DNA of 64,000 nucleotides from Streptomyces sp. CC228A. GTDB taxonomy: Bacteria; Actinomycetota; Actinomycetes; Streptomycetales; Streptomycetaceae. A program made the position numbers and the translations under genes. This document shows, piece by piece, positions 1 to 10,166 of the stretch (within the stretch, counting starts at the first letter, position 1; each line of letters begins with the position of its first letter). The notes below the pieces were generated by a model. It searched no databases, was not told the DNA's origin, and saw only the letters and a program-made list of their open reading frames with translations. The stretch covers positions 496,001-560,000 of the forward strand of contig NZ_JAJPUI010000003.1 in the NCBI RefSeq assembly GCF_021390935.1, written 5' to 3'.

Positions 1-89
1 TCCGCGGCGACGGCGGGGGCGGCGGCTATGCAGGCCGCGGCGAGGGCGGCGAGCGCGGTCGCCGCGCGGCGGGAGCGGTGCGTGTGCAT
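1..89 (-). CDS. Secreted protein, N-terminal signal peptide only (runs off the window)
   Basis: Reading leftward from an ATG at 89-87, the 29 visible codons encode a charged N-region (MHTHRSRRAAT) followed by a long Ala/Leu stretch ending in an AVAA-type signal peptidase site. This is a classic Sec signal peptide of a Streptomyces exported protein. An in-frame ATG at 107 (MDDDTV...) is an alternative start; neither has a strong ribosome binding site. The mature protein lies outside the window, so no function can be given. Confidence 0.55.
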   Translation of the reverse strand, partial: MHTHRSRRAATALAALAAACIAAAPAVAA

Positions 90-404
90 CACGGTGTCGT
101 CATCCATCCATGGTGGTCGGAAGTACGGCCCCCGGGTGACGCGGGGCCACAGGACCATCCGGGCACGGCCGCCGCCGGTCCGCCATCCGCCGTAGTGCGA
201 ACGGCTCGGCGTGTCACTCCGACGGCCCTGCCCGGTGTCGCGCGGGGGCGGGGGCCGACCGGACCGGCGGATCGCGCCGGCACGGCCCGTGTACGCGAAG
301 TGGCCGGGACTCGCCATCGACCCCGGACACCCTTGTCACCGTGTGGAGTCACGTGAGTACATGGAGTGGCGTACGTTCCGAGGGGATGGCGGGGGTGATC
401 AGCC
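90..404. other. Divergent intergenic region
   Basis: This 315-bp stretch separates the leftward secreted-protein gene from the rightward LuxR-type regulator and should hold both promoters. I see no convincing -35/-10 pair, palindrome or small gene. A purine-rich AGGGGATGGCGGGGG run at 381-395 is the likely ribosome binding region of the regulator. Confidence 0.4.
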
Positions 405-1142
405 GTGGTGCACGTCCCGGGTGCCGTGCTCGGCCTGGCGGCTTCACATGAGGCGGCCGTGGCGCGCACGGTGCCTCCGCAGGTCCCCCGGCCACTGGGC
501 CAGCCGGTGCGCGGCACCCGGCACGTCTGCGCGGCGCTGGCGGCCCTGACCGAGTCGGCCCGCCGCGAGCTGCTGACGTTCGACGACCCGGCGGCCGGGC
601 TGCGCCAGCCGGTGCCGGAGCCGTTCCTGGAACTGGCCGGGGCGTGCGTGCGGACGGCGGCGGAGCGGGTCCGCACGGTGCGGCAGGTGGTGCCGCGGCA
701 CGCGCTGGGACGGGTGACGGCGGCGGACGTCGGCGTGGTGGCGCGGCTGCCCGGCCGGGCGCGGCTGACGGAGAGCATCCCCTTCAAGATGATCGTCGTG
801 GACCGCGCGGTGGCGGCGGTCCCGCTGGACCTGGAACTGCTCTGCAACGGGCTGCTGCTGATCCGCGACCCGGTGATCGTGCAGGCACTGGTGCGGGCGC
901 ACCGCGCGTGGTGGGAGTCGGGCCAGGACGTCGGCGAGGCGGCGGCGCCGCACGCGCTGCCGCCGCGGCTGCGGCCCGTGCTGGAGGCGATGGTGGCGGG
1001 GCTCACCGACGAGACGGCCGCGGCGCGGCTCGGCATATCGGGGCGCACGTACAGCCGCCGGGTGGGCGAGCTGCTGGCCGCGCTCGGTACGACGAGCCGC
1101 TTCCGCGCCGGGGTGGAGGCGGCCCGCCGCGGCTGGGTGTGA
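405..1142 (+). CDS. LuxR-type helix-turn-helix regulator without a recognisable input domain
   Basis: The 245-residue protein has a C-terminal LuxR/GerE-like HTH at about residues 187-245: a PPRLRPVLEAMVAGLTDETAAARLGIS helix pair (split here as PPRLRPVLEAM and GLTDETAAARLGIS) followed by a recognition helix, RTYSRRVGELLAALG. The N-terminal 180 residues are helical, end in a phospholipase-D-like or TrmB-like beta segment (ESIPFKMIVVD, PLDLELLCNGLLLI), and match the many orphan Streptomyces LuxR-C proteins. GTG at 405 or 408 is the likely start, about 9 nt after a GGGGG run. Targets are unknown. It stands alone, with repeats downstream. Confident in the HTH class, not in the function. Confidence 0.75.
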   Translation: MVHVPGAVLGLAASHEAAVARTVPPQVPRPLGQPVRGTRHVCAALAALTESARRELLTFDDPAAGLRQPVPEPFLELAGACVRTAAERVRTVRQVVPRHALGRVTAADVGVVARLPGRARLTESIPFKMIVVDRAVAAVPLDLELLCNGLLLIRDPVIVQALVRAHRAWWESGQDVGEAAAPHALPPRLRPVLEAMVAGLTDETAAARLGISGRTYSRRVGELLAALGTTSRFRAGVEAARRGWV

Positions 1143-1167
1143 GCGCCCGCCGCGCGCGTTCCGGCCC

Positions 1168-1319
1168 ACCGCCTGCCGCGGCCCGCGGCCGCACCGCCCG
1201 CCCCGGCAACCGCCTGCCGCGGCCCGCGGCCGCACCGCCCGCCCCGGCTCGCCACCTGGCCCCGGTAGCGGCCAGGGTCCGGATCCGGCCCGTCCGGCCC
1301 GTCCGGCCCGTCCGGCCCG
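1168..1319. repeat. GC-rich tandem repeats between the LuxR gene and the ABC permease
   Basis: A 40-nt unit beginning ACCGCCTGCCGCGGCC occurs twice, at 1168-1207 and 1209-1248, nearly identical and one base apart. It is followed by four head-to-tail copies of the 9-mer CCGGCCCGT at 1285-1319, the last lacking its T. The block lies between the stop codons of convergent genes and is probably slippage-generated spacer. It contains self-complementary CCGCGG cores that could fold into a terminator-like stem. Confidence 0.7.
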
Positions 1320-1431
1320 CGCCGGGACGACGGGACGCCGGAGGCGCCGGGCTCGCCCCGTACGGAGCCGGGCGCAGCAAGCGCCGCCCCGGACGCACCG
1401 GCCGTCGCGGGCGCGTCCGGGGCCGTGCCGT

Positions 1432-2289
1432 TCAGGACACGATGTCCTTGCGGGCGAACCCGCGGAAGGCCAGCGCGAAGAGCACCAGCGCGTAGCCGGT
1501 CGACACCGCCGCGCCCTTGGCCATGCCGGACCACTCCAGGTGCGGCTGGAGCGCGTCGATCCAGGCGTACTGCCAGTGCGCCGGCAGCAGGTCGCGCCAG
1601 TCGCCGAGCGCGGTCACCGCGTCGAGGACGTTGCCGACGATGGTGAGGCCGACGGCGCCGCCGACCGCGCCCAGCGGCGCGTCCGTCCGGGTCGACAGCC
1701 AGAACGCGAGCCCGGCGGTGACTAGTTGGGAGACGAACACGAACGCGACGGCGACCGCCAGCCGCGCCACGCCGTCCCCGGCGGCCAGCGCCCCGCCGGC
1801 GGGCAGCCGCAGCGGCCCCCACCCGTAGGCGACCGTGCCCGCGGCGAGCGCGACCACCGGCAGCAGCACCATGGCGGCGGCGCTGAAGCCGAGCGCCACG
1901 GCGAGCTTCGACCACAGCAGCCGGGCCCGCGGCACGGGCGCCGCCAGCAGGTAGCGCAGCGACGACCAGCCGGCCTCGGAGGCCACCGTGTCCCCGCAGA
2001 ACAGCGCGACGGGGATCACCAGCAGGAAGCCGGCGGACACGAACAGGCAGGTCGCGGCGAAGTTGAGGCCCGACGCGGTGGCCGTGTCCATCAGCGTGAT
2101 GCGGTTGTCGGGTCCGTCCCGGTCGTCGCCGCCGATCGCGAAGGCCGCGATCAGCACGAACGGCAGGGCGGCCAGGACCGCGCCCATGACGTACGTCCGG
2201 CGCCGCTTGAGCTGGCGCACGGCCTCCACCCGCAGCGGCAGGGTGTGCCGGGCCCGGTAGCCGGGCGCGGCGTCGAGCAGCGGTGTCAT
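1432..2289 (-). CDS. ABC transporter permease (ABC-2-like)
   Basis: A 285-residue integral membrane protein. A short cytoplasmic N-terminus (MTPLLDAAPGYRARHTL) is followed by about six hydrophobic segments, starting with a helix around YVMGAVLAALPFVLIAAFAI and including AATCLFVSAGFLLVIPVALF and a C-terminal TGYALVLFALAFRGF. The pattern is that of ABC-2 family permeases. Its ATG overlaps the stop of the upstream gene by 4 nt (ATGA), so it is translationally coupled to the hydrolase/ATPase fusion and is almost certainly its transmembrane partner. Substrate is unknown. Confidence 0.85.
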   Translation of the reverse strand: MTPLLDAAPGYRARHTLPLRVEAVRQLKRRRTYVMGAVLAALPFVLIAAFAIGGDDRDGPDNRITLMDTATASGLNFAATCLFVSAGFLLVIPVALFCGDTVASEAGWSSLRYLLAAPVPRARLLWSKLAVALGFSAAAMVLLPVVALAAGTVAYGWGPLRLPAGGALAAGDGVARLAVAVAFVFVSQLVTAGLAFWLSTRTDAPLGAVGGAVGLTIVGNVLDAVTALGDWRDLLPAHWQYAWIDALQPHLEWSGMAKGAAVSTGYALVLFALAFRGFARKDIVS

Positions 2290-5042
2290 GCGGATCCGCC
2301 TCCTCCGATCAGGGTGAGGAACGCGTCCTCCAGGCGGCGGTGCGGCCCCACCTTGGCCACCGGCACGTCGAGCCGGACGAGTTCGGCGACGAGGCCGCTC
2401 GCGGTGGCCCCGTCCAGCCGTACGAGCAGGCCGCCCTCCGCGCGGGTGGCGGACGCGACGCCCGCGAGGGCGCCGACCTTGTCCACCACCGCGTCCGGGA
2501 GCGTGCCCGCGACGGTGACGAGCAGGGTGTCGCCGCTGCCGACGATGTCCGCGACGGGACCGGCCTGCACGAGCCGCCCCTGGTCCATGACGACGAGGTG
2601 GGTGCAGGACTGCTCGACCTCCGCGAGGAGGTGGCTGGAGACGATGACGGTCCTGCCGGCGGCGGCGTAGCGGACCATCACGTCCCGCATCTCGCGGATC
2701 TGCGGCGGGTCCAGTCCGTTGGTCGGCTCGTCGAGGATGAGCAGGTCGGGCAGGCCCAGCATGGCCTGGGCGATGGCGAGCCGCTGCCGCATGCCCTGCG
2801 AGTAGGTGCGCACGGCGCGGGCGAGGGCGTCGCCGAGTCCGGCGATCTCCAGTGCCTCGTCGATGTGCGCGTCGGCGGCGGGGCGGCCGGTGGCCCGCCA
2901 GTACAGCTCCAGGTTCTCCCGCCCGGACAGGTGCGGCAGGAAGCCGGCGCCCTCCACGAAGGCCCCCACGCGGGACAGCACGGGCGCGCCCGGCCGCACG
3001 GCGTGGCCGAAGACCCGGATCTCGCCGCCGTCCGGGGAGATGAGCCCCATCAGCATGCGCAGGGTGGTGGTCTTGCCGGCGCCGTTCGGTCCGAGGAGCC
3101 CCAGCACCTGGCCCTTCTCCACCCGGAAGGACAGGTCCTGCACGGCGTACCGGTCGGCGGACCGGCTGTACCGCTTCGTCAGGCCGGTGATGGTCAGCGG
3201 CACGTCCGCCAGTGCCGGGTCGGGGGCGGGCGCGGCGCTGCGGCGGCGGGTGGTCAGCAGCAGCCCGGCGGCGGCGACGGCGCCTCCCGCCGGGATGCCC
3301 CAGACCCACCAGGGCAGGGCGGCGGCCCGGGTGCTCACCCCGGGTGCGGTGGGCACGGACAGCGCGCCGCCGGCGAGGCCGACGGTGTAGGAGGCGGGGG
3401 CGGCCGGCGAGGCGTAGCCGAGGTCGGTGGCGGCCAGCACGACCCGGAGCCGGTGCCCGGCCTCCACCTCGTGGTCGATGGCGGGCAGCGTGAGGGTGAC
3501 CTCCCGCGGCTCCCCGGCGTCCTGGATCCGCACGGGCGCGACGAGTTGCGAGGGCAGCACCTGGCGGCGGCCGTCGGGCCCCACGTCGTAGACCTTGCCG
3601 AAGAGCACGGCCTCGCCGCTGTCGGAGGCGACGCGCACCCGGACGGTCGGCGACCCGGTGATCCGCAGCGGCTCGTCGAGCGGGGCGGTGTCGAAGCGCG
3701 CGTACTGTCCGGGGAAGTCCAGCGACAGGCCGCCGACGCCGAGCGACGACAGCTGGGAGAGGCCGCCGCCGAGCCCGGGGACGGCGGACACGGCGGGCGG
3801 GGCGGCCCCGGCGGGGTTGCGGAAGGTCTGCGGGCTGCCGGTGAGGGGCACGTCCCGGGTGCCGGCCCGCAGTCCCGGGTAGCGGTCGGCGGAGGCGCCG
3901 CGCAGCCGGGCCTGCCCGTCGGTGGAGTCGACGCCACCGGTGCGGCTCACGCGGAAGGCGGGTCCCGTGTCGGCGCCCTCCTCGCCCTTGAGGTGGCGGT
4001 CGAACCAGCGGGTGATCCGCTGTGCGACGCGGGCGGCCTCCTGGTCGCCGCCGTCGTGTCCGCCGGCGGCCCAGTCCACGGCGACGGGCGCGCCGTTGGC
4101 CGCGATGGCGCGGGCCATGGCGTCGGCGTGCGCGAGCGGGAAGAGCGAGTCGGACCGGCCCTGCACGATGAGGGCGGGCACGTCGATGCGGCCCGCGACG
4201 GCCGAGGGGCTGCGCGCCTCCAGCAGGGCGCGGGCGTCCGCGTCGGGCGTGCCGCTGACGGCGACCCGCTCGTACATGGCGCACAGCTCGGGCTGGAACC
4301 GCCCGCAGCCGGTGGCGGCGGGGCCCGCGCCGCTGCCGGGGGTGCCGGCCGGACGGCCGGCGCCGGGGCCGTCCACGGTGCCGGGGGTGTCGCCGGGGCC
4401 GTCGCCGGGTGCGGCTCCCGTGCCGGGGGCGGCGCCGGAGGTGAAGAAGATGCCGGCCCACAGCTTCTTGAACACGCCGTCGGGGAACAGCGCGTCGGCG
4501 AGGTTCCAGTAGGCGATGTGCGGGGCGACGGCGTCGACCCGGCGGTCGTACCCGGCGGCGAGCAGCGACACCGCGCCGCCGTACGAGGTGCCCGTGACGC
4601 CGACCCGCGGGTCCCCTTCCGCGTCGAGCAGCACCTCGGGGCGGTGGGCCAGCCAGTCGATGAGCCGCTGGACGTCCTTGACCTCGTGGTCCGGGTCGTT
4701 GAGCCCGATCGTGCCGCCGGACCGCCCGAAGCCGCGGGCGGACCAGGTCAACACGGCGTACCCGTCGCGGGCGAGCCCCTCGGCCTGGGCGCGTACGTCG
4801 TCCTTGCTGCCGCCGAACCCGTGCGCGAGGAGCACGGCGGGGCGGCGGCCGCCGCCCCCTGCGGTGAAGTAGGAGGTGTCGATCGCGGCGCCCGGCATGT
4901 CCATCACGGCGTCCTGGCGCTGCACCGCGGATTCGCCGTCCGAGGCGGCGGCCGTCCAGGTGCCGGCGCCCGCGAGCACGGCGGCGGCCGCGGCGAGCGC
5001 GGCCCACCGGCGCCGCCGCGTCCGGGGAAGTCGGATCTGCAT
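2286..5042 (-). CDS. Exported alpha/beta-hydrolase fused to a cytoplasmic ABC-transporter ATPase
   Basis: 918 residues with three visible parts. Residues 11-33 are an Arg-preceded hydrophobic signal/anchor. Residues about 50-570 are a CocE/X-Pro-dipeptidase-like alpha/beta hydrolase with nucleophile motif GTSYGG (Ser153), a likely catalytic Asp298 in GRSDSLFP and His329 in GGHD, followed by a jelly-roll-like beta region. A helix WWVWGIPAGGAVAAAGLLL (578-596) then crosses the membrane. Residues 617-918 are an ABC ATPase: Walker A GPNGAGKT (651-658), signature YSQGMRQR (747-754), Walker B LLILDEP (767-773), H-loop SSH (802-804). The topology puts the hydrolase outside and the ATPase inside one polypeptide. 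The coupled downstream permease completes an ABC system. The natural substrate is unknown; an ester or peptide-like compound hydrolysed at the cell surface is inference. Confidence 0.85.
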   Translation of the reverse strand: MQIRLPRTRRRRWAALAAAAAVLAGAGTWTAAASDGESAVQRQDAVMDMPGAAIDTSYFTAGGGGRRPAVLLAHGFGGSKDDVRAQAEGLARDGYAVLTWSARGFGRSGGTIGLNDPDHEVKDVQRLIDWLAHRPEVLLDAEGDPRVGVTGTSYGGAVSLLAAGYDRRVDAVAPHIAYWNLADALFPDGVFKKLWAGIFFTSGAAPGTGAAPGDGPGDTPGTVDGPGAGRPAGTPGSGAGPAATGCGRFQPELCAMYERVAVSGTPDADARALLEARSPSAVAGRIDVPALIVQGRSDSLFPLAHADAMARAIAANGAPVAVDWAAGGHDGGDQEAARVAQRITRWFDRHLKGEEGADTGPAFRVSRTGGVDSTDGQARLRGASADRYPGLRAGTRDVPLTGSPQTFRNPAGAAPPAVSAVPGLGGGLSQLSSLGVGGLSLDFPGQYARFDTAPLDEPLRITGSPTVRVRVASDSGEAVLFGKVYDVGPDGRRQVLPSQLVAPVRIQDAGEPREVTLTLPAIDHEVEAGHRLRVVLAATDLGYASPAAPASYTVGLAGGALSVPTAPGVSTRAAALPWWVWGIPAGGAVAAAGLLLTTRRRSAAPAPDPALADVPLTITGLTKRYSRSADRYAVQDLSFRVEKGQVLGLLGPNGAGKTTTLRMLMGLISPDGGEIRVFGHAVRPGAPVLSRVGAFVEGAGFLPHLSGRENLELYWRATGRPAADAHIDEALEIAGLGDALARAVRTYSQGMRQRLAIAQAMLGLPDLLILDEPTNGLDPPQIREMRDVMVRYAAAGRTVIVSSHLLAEVEQSCTHLVVMDQGRLVQAGPVADIVGSGDTLLVTVAGTLPDAVVDKVGALAGVASATRAEGGLLVRLDGATASGLVAELVRLDVPVAKVGPHRRLEDAFLTLIGGGGSA

Positions 5043-5165
5043 GCCCCGACCCTAGACGGACGGGCGGGCGGTCTCGGCCCCCGCCGGTCGGAATCCGGTG
5101 GCCTCCCTGAGAGGTACGGACTACGGTCCCCGTACACCAGACGCGGTACGAGGGGGCGCCTCACC

Positions 5166-5585
5166 ATGGAGATCCGCAGGGCGACGACGGTCGCGGAGCT
5201 GCTGGCCGCGGCCGACCTGTACGACGGCCCGCCCCGCCCGGAGTGGGCGGAGCGGTTCCTGGCCTCACCCGGCCATCTGATGCTCATCGCCCACGAGGAC
5301 GGGGCGCCGGTCGGCATGGTGTCCGGCATCGAGATGCTCCACCCGGACAAGGGCGCGGAGATGTGCCTGTACGAGCTGTCGGTGGCGGAGCCGTACCGCA
5401 GGCGCGGCATCGGCCGGGCGCTGACGGAGGCGCTGGCGGCCGAGGCCCGGGCACGCGGCTGCTACGACCTGTGGGTCGGCGTCGACCCGGACAACGCAGC
5501 GGCCCTGGCGACGTACCGCTCGGCGGGCGCCCTCGACGAGGGCCCCTTCACGATGCTGGCCTGGCCGTTCACCCCGGCCTCCTAG
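5166..5585 (+). CDS. GNAT-family N-acetyltransferase
   Basis: 139 residues with the acetyl-CoA-binding motif RRRGIGRALTEAL (about residues 79-91, the Q/RxxGxG/A loop) and the preceding beta-strand MCLYELSVAEPYR. The C-terminal ARARGCYDLWVGVDPDNAAALATYRSAGA-type block (shortened here) is the usual GNAT motif B region. This resembles the AAC(3)-I-like branch of small Streptomyces acetyltransferases, but the substrate cannot be read from sequence. The ATG at 5166 follows an AGGGGG about 9 nt upstream. The gene is divergent from the hydrolase/ABC fusion, with 123 bp between them. Confidence 0.85.
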   Translation: MEIRRATTVAELLAAADLYDGPPRPEWAERFLASPGHLMLIAHEDGAPVGMVSGIEMLHPDKGAEMCLYELSVAEPYRRRGIGRALTEALAAEARARGCYDLWVGVDPDNAAALATYRSAGALDEGPFTMLAWPFTPAS

Positions 5586-5667
5586 CGCGGCCGCGGCCTC
5601 GGGTCCCTGGCGGCCTGCCGGCGCGCCCGCCTCCGGGACGGGTGCTCCGCGGCTTCCCGGACGCGGC

Positions 5668-5709
5668 CGTCCCCGCCGGCCCTGCCGTACGGCGGGGCGG
5701 GCGGGGACG
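5668..5709. terminator. Bidirectional terminator between the GNAT gene and mmsA
   Basis: Perfect 10-bp arms CGTCCCCGCC (5668-5677) and GGCGGGGACG (5700-5709) flank a loop that itself contains the palindrome GCCGTACGGC. It sits between the convergent stops of the acetyltransferase (5585) and mmsA (5726). Confidence 0.65.
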
Positions 5710-5725
5710 GGGACGTGCCGGGGGC

Positions 5726-7228
<1,503 letters not shown>

Positions 7229-7308
7229 GTCGCAGGTGCTCCTTCCAGTTGGCGGCCACGGATGGCGGCGGCGTCAGGCCGATCCCACCACGCCGGGTCC
7301 CGGGGCGG

Positions 7309-7329
7309 CGCCCGACACTGTGTCGGGCG
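7309..7329. promoter_or_regulatory. Perfect palindrome upstream of mmsA, putative operator
   Basis: Arms CGCCCGACAC and GTGTCGGGCG surround a single T, 81 nt before the mmsA ATG. It has no T-tract and is not next to a stop codon, so an operator is more likely than a terminator. The cognate regulator is not evident; the small HTH gene at 7564 is one candidate by proximity only. Confidence 0.55.
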
Positions 7330-7563
7330 TTCCCCCGTCGCCGTAGACACCCCTGTCCTACCCATGCCGTCCGGTTGTCTCCCTCCCGTCACACTTGTCT
7401 CGATCACGCGGGTTTCCGGTCACAGATGCTCCACAGTCCGTCCGGATCCGGTCACTCTGCGTTGCCGAAGGGCACAGGGCTGGTGATCACCAGTCCGCGC
7501 CGGCGGCTCCCCCGACGACCCCGCCCGGGTCGCGCCGCGGCGCGTCCAGGGAGGTGCCTGACG

Positions 7564-7761
7564 ATGACGGACAGAAGGCTCTGGTCGTACAAGGAGATCG
7601 CCGCCCACATCCGGGTGCAGCCGGACACGGTCCGCTCCTACCGCAAGCACGGGCTGCTGCCCCGCCCCGACCACGTGGAGGGCGGAAAACCGTACTGGTA
7701 CGCGGACACCGTGCGCGCCTGGGTGGCGAACCGGCCGGGCAACCGCAACCGCCGGGACTGA
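7564..7761 (+). CDS. Small MerR/AlpA-like helix-turn-helix protein
   Basis: 65 residues, essentially one winged-helix DNA-binding domain: WSYKEIAAHIRVQPDTVRSY (about 7-26) is a helix-turn-helix, followed by a wing LLPRPDHVEGGKPYWYADTVRAW (31-53; only landmarks are quoted, as LLPRPD and PYWYADTV). It resembles AlpA/excisionase-type and small MarR-like Streptomyces HTH proteins. ATG 7564 has a strong AGGGAGGTG Shine-Dalgarno. It lies divergent from mmsA and 38 bp before the copper-chaperone operator. A regulatory or architectural role is inferred. Confidence 0.8.
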   Translation: MTDRRLWSYKEIAAHIRVQPDTVRSYRKHGLLPRPDHVEGGKPYWYADTVRAWVANRPGNRNRRD

Positions 7762-7798
7762 GCCGGACGCGCGGCGCCCGCACGAAGATCCTCGCTTC

Positions 7799-7815
7799 AT
7801 ACCCCCTAGGGGTAT
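7799..7815. promoter_or_regulatory. CsoR-type copper operator of the chaperone gene
   Basis: ATACCCCCTAGGGGTAT has 7-bp arms ATACCCC and GGGGTAT. This is the sequence class bound by actinobacterial CsoR copper-sensing repressors. It is 77 nt upstream of the chaperone ATG, where a promoter would be expected. No csoR gene lies in this window, so control would be in trans. Confidence 0.8.
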
Positions 7816-7891
7816 AACATGGCACGTGCGAGGCGCCCCGCGCCCACCAGCGCCACCGCCCGCACCCGCACACACACCGGAGGAGAACGTC

Positions 7892-8209
7892 ATGACCCCC
7901 GAAACGAGGACCGAACTGCCCCAGGCCGGCGGCTCCTGCTGCTCGTCGAACGGCTCCGGCCGCGGCGAGGCGGCGACCGGGCAGAGCGCCGGCGTCACCG
8001 CGGTCTACGAGGTCAAGGGCATGACCTGCGGCCACTGCGAGGGCGCCGTGCGCGAGGAGGTCTCGGCGCTGCCCGGTGTCGTGTCGGTCGAGGCGGCGGC
8101 CGCCACCGGCCGGGTGACGGTCGTCTCCGCCGCACCGCTGGACGAGGAGGCCGTACGCGCCGCCGTCGACGAGGCCGGCTACACCCTGGTGGGCCGCGCC
8201 ACCGCCTGA
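7892..8209 (+). CDS. copZ: Copper chaperone with a heavy-metal-associated domain
   Basis: 105 residues. The HMA fold occupies roughly residues 37-105 with the Cu(I)-binding motif MTCGHC at 44-49 and the typical VREEVSALPGVVSVE helix-strand after it (56-70). An unusual 36-residue N-terminal extension contains a second thiol pair, SCCSS (15-19), which could bind copper or be labile. ATG 7892 follows GGAGGAGAA. The CsoR-type operator upstream implies copper induction. In related species a CopA ATPase is often adjacent; none is seen here, so the gene is monocistronic, closed by the terminator at 8242. Confidence 0.92.
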   Translation: MTPETRTELPQAGGSCCSSNGSGRGEAATGQSAGVTAVYEVKGMTCGHCEGAVREEVSALPGVVSVEAAAATGRVTVVSAAPLDEEAVRAAVDEAGYTLVGRATA

Positions 8210-8241
8210 GCGGCAACCCGCGCGGGGACCCCCGCCGCCCT

Positions 8242-8280
8242 ACGGGCCGTGCTGCACCTTTTGGTGCGGTACGGCCCGTT
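8242..8280 (+). terminator. Terminator of the copper chaperone gene
   Basis: Stem arms ACGGGCCGT (8242-8250) and ACGGCCCGT (8271-8279), extended inward by GCACC/GGTGC around a TTTT loop. It begins 33 nt after the stop codon. Confidence 0.8.
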
Positions 8281-8344
8281 CTGCCGCCCCGCTCAGGGTC
8301 GGAGCGCACGTGAATTCACCTTCACGTGACTCACCAGACCTTCA

Positions 8345-8645
8345 CAAAGAGACCTAGATCACAGATATTTGGGGGTAACCATTTGGATGGCTCGCGAGTC
8401 TAAATGGGCGATGCCAAGAACGTCTTGGGGGACGTTCATGGGGTGTCTTGGGGGACATCCCAGGCAAGCGTTGGCCGGGGCACGTGCACCGGGGAGCTTT
8501 GAGCGGCCCTCCCGATCCGTACGTACCCCGGCAGATCGCGCGGCAGACGCCCGACCGGATCCCGTGGGGGGAATCCGCTGTCGGGGACATGGGAAGCGCC
8601 CCGCTCGTCGACCCGTGGGGGGATCGGCAGGCGGGGCGCTTCTCG
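8345..8645 (+). ncRNA. Candidate small RNA gene between copZ and citA
   Basis: No plausible ORF fills the 8281-8670 gap, yet it is structured. A lower-GC segment at 8340-8415 looks promoter-proximal (palindromes GTGAATTCAC at 8310-8319 and TCACGTGA at 8322-8329 precede it). Two adjacent hairpins follow with the same TTGGGG hexaloop: arms AACGTC/GACGTT (8419-8436) and GGGTGTC/GACATCC (8441-8460). The interval ends in a perfect 12-bp stem GAAGCGCCCCGC/GCGGGGCGCTTC (8593-8642) directed rightward. G5-G6 runs recur at 8371, 8427, 8450, 8566 and 8616. From memory, an sRNA called scr2736 was reported next to citA (SCO2736) in S. coelicolor; I cannot check identity. Ends and promoter are approximate. 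Confidence 0.5.
8593..8642 (+). terminator. Long-stem terminator closing the candidate small RNA
   Basis: Perfect 12-bp inverted repeat, GAAGCGCCCCGC at 8593-8604 and GCGGGGCGCTTC at 8631-8642, with a 26-nt loop and a pyrimidine-rich tail. Not linked to any CDS on the + strand. Confidence 0.65.
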
Positions 8646-8670
8646 CTTCTCGCACTACGGCGGAGCGGGT

Positions 8671-8692
8671 GACGGGGGGCGGGCCCCCCGTC
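8671..8692 (-). terminator. Terminator of citrate synthase
   Basis: Perfect 9-bp stem GACGGGGGG (8671-8679) and CCCCCCGTC (8684-8692) with a 4-nt loop, starting 14 nt past the citrate synthase stop when read leftward. Confidence 0.75.
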
Positions 8693-8705
8693 GGAGGTCA
8701 GCCGC

Positions 8706-9995
<1,290 letters not shown>

Positions 9996-10104
9996 GTCAT
10001 CCCTCACCGACGTAGTGCCTCTTCTTCGAGGTGCCCTGACTGTCTCTACCATCCCCCACTTGGCTCAGCAGAGTGCACTCGGGGTCGACCATTGCGCCTA
10101 TTGG

Positions 10105-10119
10105 CGGCACTCAGTGCCG
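10105..10119. repeat. Small inverted repeat between recD2 and citA
   Basis: CGGCAC (10105-10110) and GTGCCG (10114-10119) around TCA, 48 nt downstream (leftward) of the RecD2 stop and 110 nt upstream of citA. It could be a weak recD2 terminator or an operator of citA; the sequence does not decide. Confidence 0.35.
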
Positions 10120-10166
10120 TCAACCTGCACATCTTGCCCCCTTCGCCCCGGTTGGGAAAGTCCTGA

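Noticed and set aside
1432..5007. Long minus-strand ORF spanning both ABC genes in the permease frame
   Set aside because: Only the part from ATG 2289 (permease) is coding; the upstream portion is Arg-rich shadow of the fusion gene.
2283..5165. Very long + strand ORF antisense to the hydrolase/ABC fusion
   Set aside because: It is a GC-rich antisense shadow; only its last 420 nt, starting at ATG 5166, are real (the GNAT gene).
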